A stretch of DNA of 7,306 bases from assembly GCA_002411515.1 (NCBI GenBank), contig DHTF01000039.1:68748-76053 (forward strand). Direction: 5' to 3'. Positions 6,251 to 7,306 of the stretch are shown here, one piece after another. Numbering within the stretch: the first letter of the stretch is position 1; each line of letters opens with the position of its first letter. Both the position numbers and the translations under genes were made by a program. This stretch comes from Proteiniphilum sp. UBA5267 (GTDB lineage: Bacteria > Bacteroidota > Bacteroidia > Bacteroidales > Dysgonomonadaceae). A model generated the notes under the pieces. That model was not told where the DNA came from and made no database searches. It saw only the letters and a program-made list of their open reading frames with translations.

Positions 6251-6284
6251 CCGAACCGGCGTTGTCAGCAGTAAAGCCGGTCGG
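6251..6284. other. GC-rich hairpin in the DUF1015-amidohydrolase gap
   Basis: CCGA and CCGGC (6251-6254 and 6256-6260, with one bulged A at 6255) pair with GCCGG and TCGG (6276-6284) around a 15-nt loop. No T-run follows on either strand, so it is not a standard intrinsic terminator. In a minus-strand transcript it would lie between the DUF1015 and amidohydrolase genes. It might act in RNA processing or stability, or have no role. Confidence 0.4.
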
Positions 6285-6298
6285 TCTCCCGTGAGCGC

Positions 6299-7306
6299 TC
6301 AGTGCAATTTATGGATTACCAGGCCCGAGCGCAGCTTCGGCTCAAACCAGGTAGTTTTGGGAGGCATGATGTTGCCGGTGTCGGCAATGTCCATCAGCTG
6401 CTTCATCGACACCGGGTAGAGTGCGAGGGCCAGCGCCATCTCACCACTGTCGACCCGCTTTTTCAGTTCATCGAGGCCCCGTATACCACCTACAAAGTCG
6501 ATCCGTTTGTCGCTACGCAGGTCTTTGATTCCCAGGATCTCGTCGAGCACCAGGTTGGAGGTGATGGTCACGTCGAGTTGTCCAATGGGGTCGTTGTCGT
6601 TGTAGGTGCCCGGCTTGGCGGTCACGCTGAACGAACGTCCATCGAGGTATACCGAAAAGTTGTGCAGACTACTGGGGCGTTGTATCTCCGTGCCGGTAGG
6701 TTCCACCGTGAAGTTCTTCTCCAGCTTTTGTATAAATTCAGTCGGTGTGAGACCGTTCAGGTCTTTCACCACGCGGTTGTAGTCGATGATGGTCAGCTGG
6801 CTGTCGGGGAAGCATACCGCCATGAAATAGTTGTACTCCTCCGTGCCGGTATGGTCTGGATTGTTTTTCACCTTCTCGGCACCCACCAGGGCAGCAGCTG
6901 CCGAGCGGTGATGGCCATCGGCGATGTACATGGCCGGCATGGCAGCAAAAAACTCCGTAATGCGTTGGATATCCTTCTCGTCCTGAATGAGCCAGAAGTG
7001 GTGACCCACGCCATCGACCGACACAAAATCATATTCCGGATGCTGTGCCGTTGTTTTAGTTACAATCTCATTGAGCTCCCTGTTATCGGGATAAGCAAAG
7101 AAGACCGGTTCTATGTTGGCGTCGTTCACCCGCACGTGCTTCATGCGGTCCTCCTCCTTGTCGCGGCGTGTGAGCTCATGCTTTTTAATTTTGCCGGTCA
7201 TGTAGTCCTCCACCGAGGCACCCACCACCAGTCCGTACTGCGTCTTGCCGTTCATGGTCTGGGCATATACGTAATACATCTCCTGCTCATCCTGGAGCAA
7301 CCATCC
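6299..7306 (-). CDS. DUF1015 (COG4198) family protein, 5' end outside the window
   Basis: The reading frame is open to the window edge. Its 335 visible residues (GWLLQDEQEMYYVYAQ onwards) lack the N-terminal part; the family is usually about 400 residues or more, so roughly 75 are missing. Recognised blocks are the MNGKTQYGLV strand near the start, KHELTRRDKEEDRMKH, EPVFFAYPD, AMYIADGHHRSAAAALV (ADGHHR encoded at 6922-6905), EYNYFMAVCFPDSQLTIIDYNRVV and, near the end, GNIMPPKTTWFEPKLRSGLVIHKL. The DGHHR motif resembles that of ParB/sulfiredoxin-fold proteins, which include archaeal free serine kinase, so a nucleotide- or phosphoserine-linked activity is possible but unproven. From memory, homologues in Bacteroidota often sit next to serC and serA; those genes would be upstream and are not in view. 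No signal peptide can be assessed. The gene may be co-transcribed with the amidohydrolase, the gap being 88 nt. Confidence 0.88.
   Translation of the reverse strand, partial: GWLLQDEQEMYYVYAQTMNGKTQYGLVVGASVEDYMTGKIKKHELTRRDKEEDRMKHVRVNDANIEPVFFAYPDNRELNEIVTKTTAQHPEYDFVSVDGVGHHFWLIQDEKDIQRITEFFAAMPAMYIADGHHRSAAAALVGAEKVKNNPDHTGTEEYNYFMAVCFPDSQLTIIDYNRVVKDLNGLTPTEFIQKLEKNFTVEPTGTEIQRPSSLHNFSVYLDGRSFSVTAKPGTYNDNDPIGQLDVTITSNLVLDEILGIKDLRSDKRIDFVGGIRGLDELKKRVDSGEMALALALYPVSMKQLMDIADTGNIMPPKTTWFEPKLRSGLVIHKLH

Overview
The window looks like chromosomal DNA from a member of the Bacteroidota, most likely order Bacteroidales. The evidence is the protein content: a GH125/GH92 exo-mannosidase pair, a Bacteroidota-style Lrp, a DUF1015 protein and an RlpA-like protein with a YHxDSLTCAH segment. 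The absence of clear Shine-Dalgarno sequences and a TAnnTTTG-type promoter element also fit. The genus cannot be decided from the sequence alone. No mobile element, CRISPR array, phage gene or integrase is visible, and coding density is high.

Layout, left to right. The plus strand opens with the 3' half of a tRNA, most probably the initiator tRNA-fMet, followed by an intrinsic terminator. A small secreted RlpA-like double-psi beta-barrel protein comes next (116-592, +). It converges on a long block of minus-strand genes, and a strong hairpin with T-runs on both sides separates the two directions. Read in their own direction, from right to left, the minus-strand genes are: a DUF1015-family protein cut by the window edge (7306-6299), an M20-family amidohydrolase (6210-5023), an Lrp/AsnC regulator (4909-4427), an intrinsic terminator (4421-4396), a GH125 exo-alpha-1,6-mannosidase (4382-2934) and a GH92 exo-alpha-mannosidase (2934-637).

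How the genes work together. GH125 and GH92 overlap as TGATG and form a translationally coupled pair. GH92 carries the residues expected for alpha-1,2-mannose removal and GH125 those for alpha-1,6-mannose, so the pair could strip mannan or high-mannose N-glycans down to free mannose in the periplasm. No SusC/SusD transporter pair, sulfatase or sugar-sensing regulator lies in the window. The lrp gene has its own AT-rich upstream region with a cluster of short direct and inverted repeats, which suggests autoregulation. Its terminator sits only 13 nt before the GH125 start codon, so how the mannosidase pair is transcribed is an open question. The M20 amidohydrolase and the DUF1015 protein may be co-transcribed and are probably cytoplasmic.

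Most of the window is ordinary Bacteroidota housekeeping and glycan-degradation content. No wholly new system is evident. The best leads are the Lrp upstream repeat cluster, the terminator/start arrangement in front of GH125, the altered active site of the RlpA-like protein, and the Tat-versus-Sec split between the two mannosidases.
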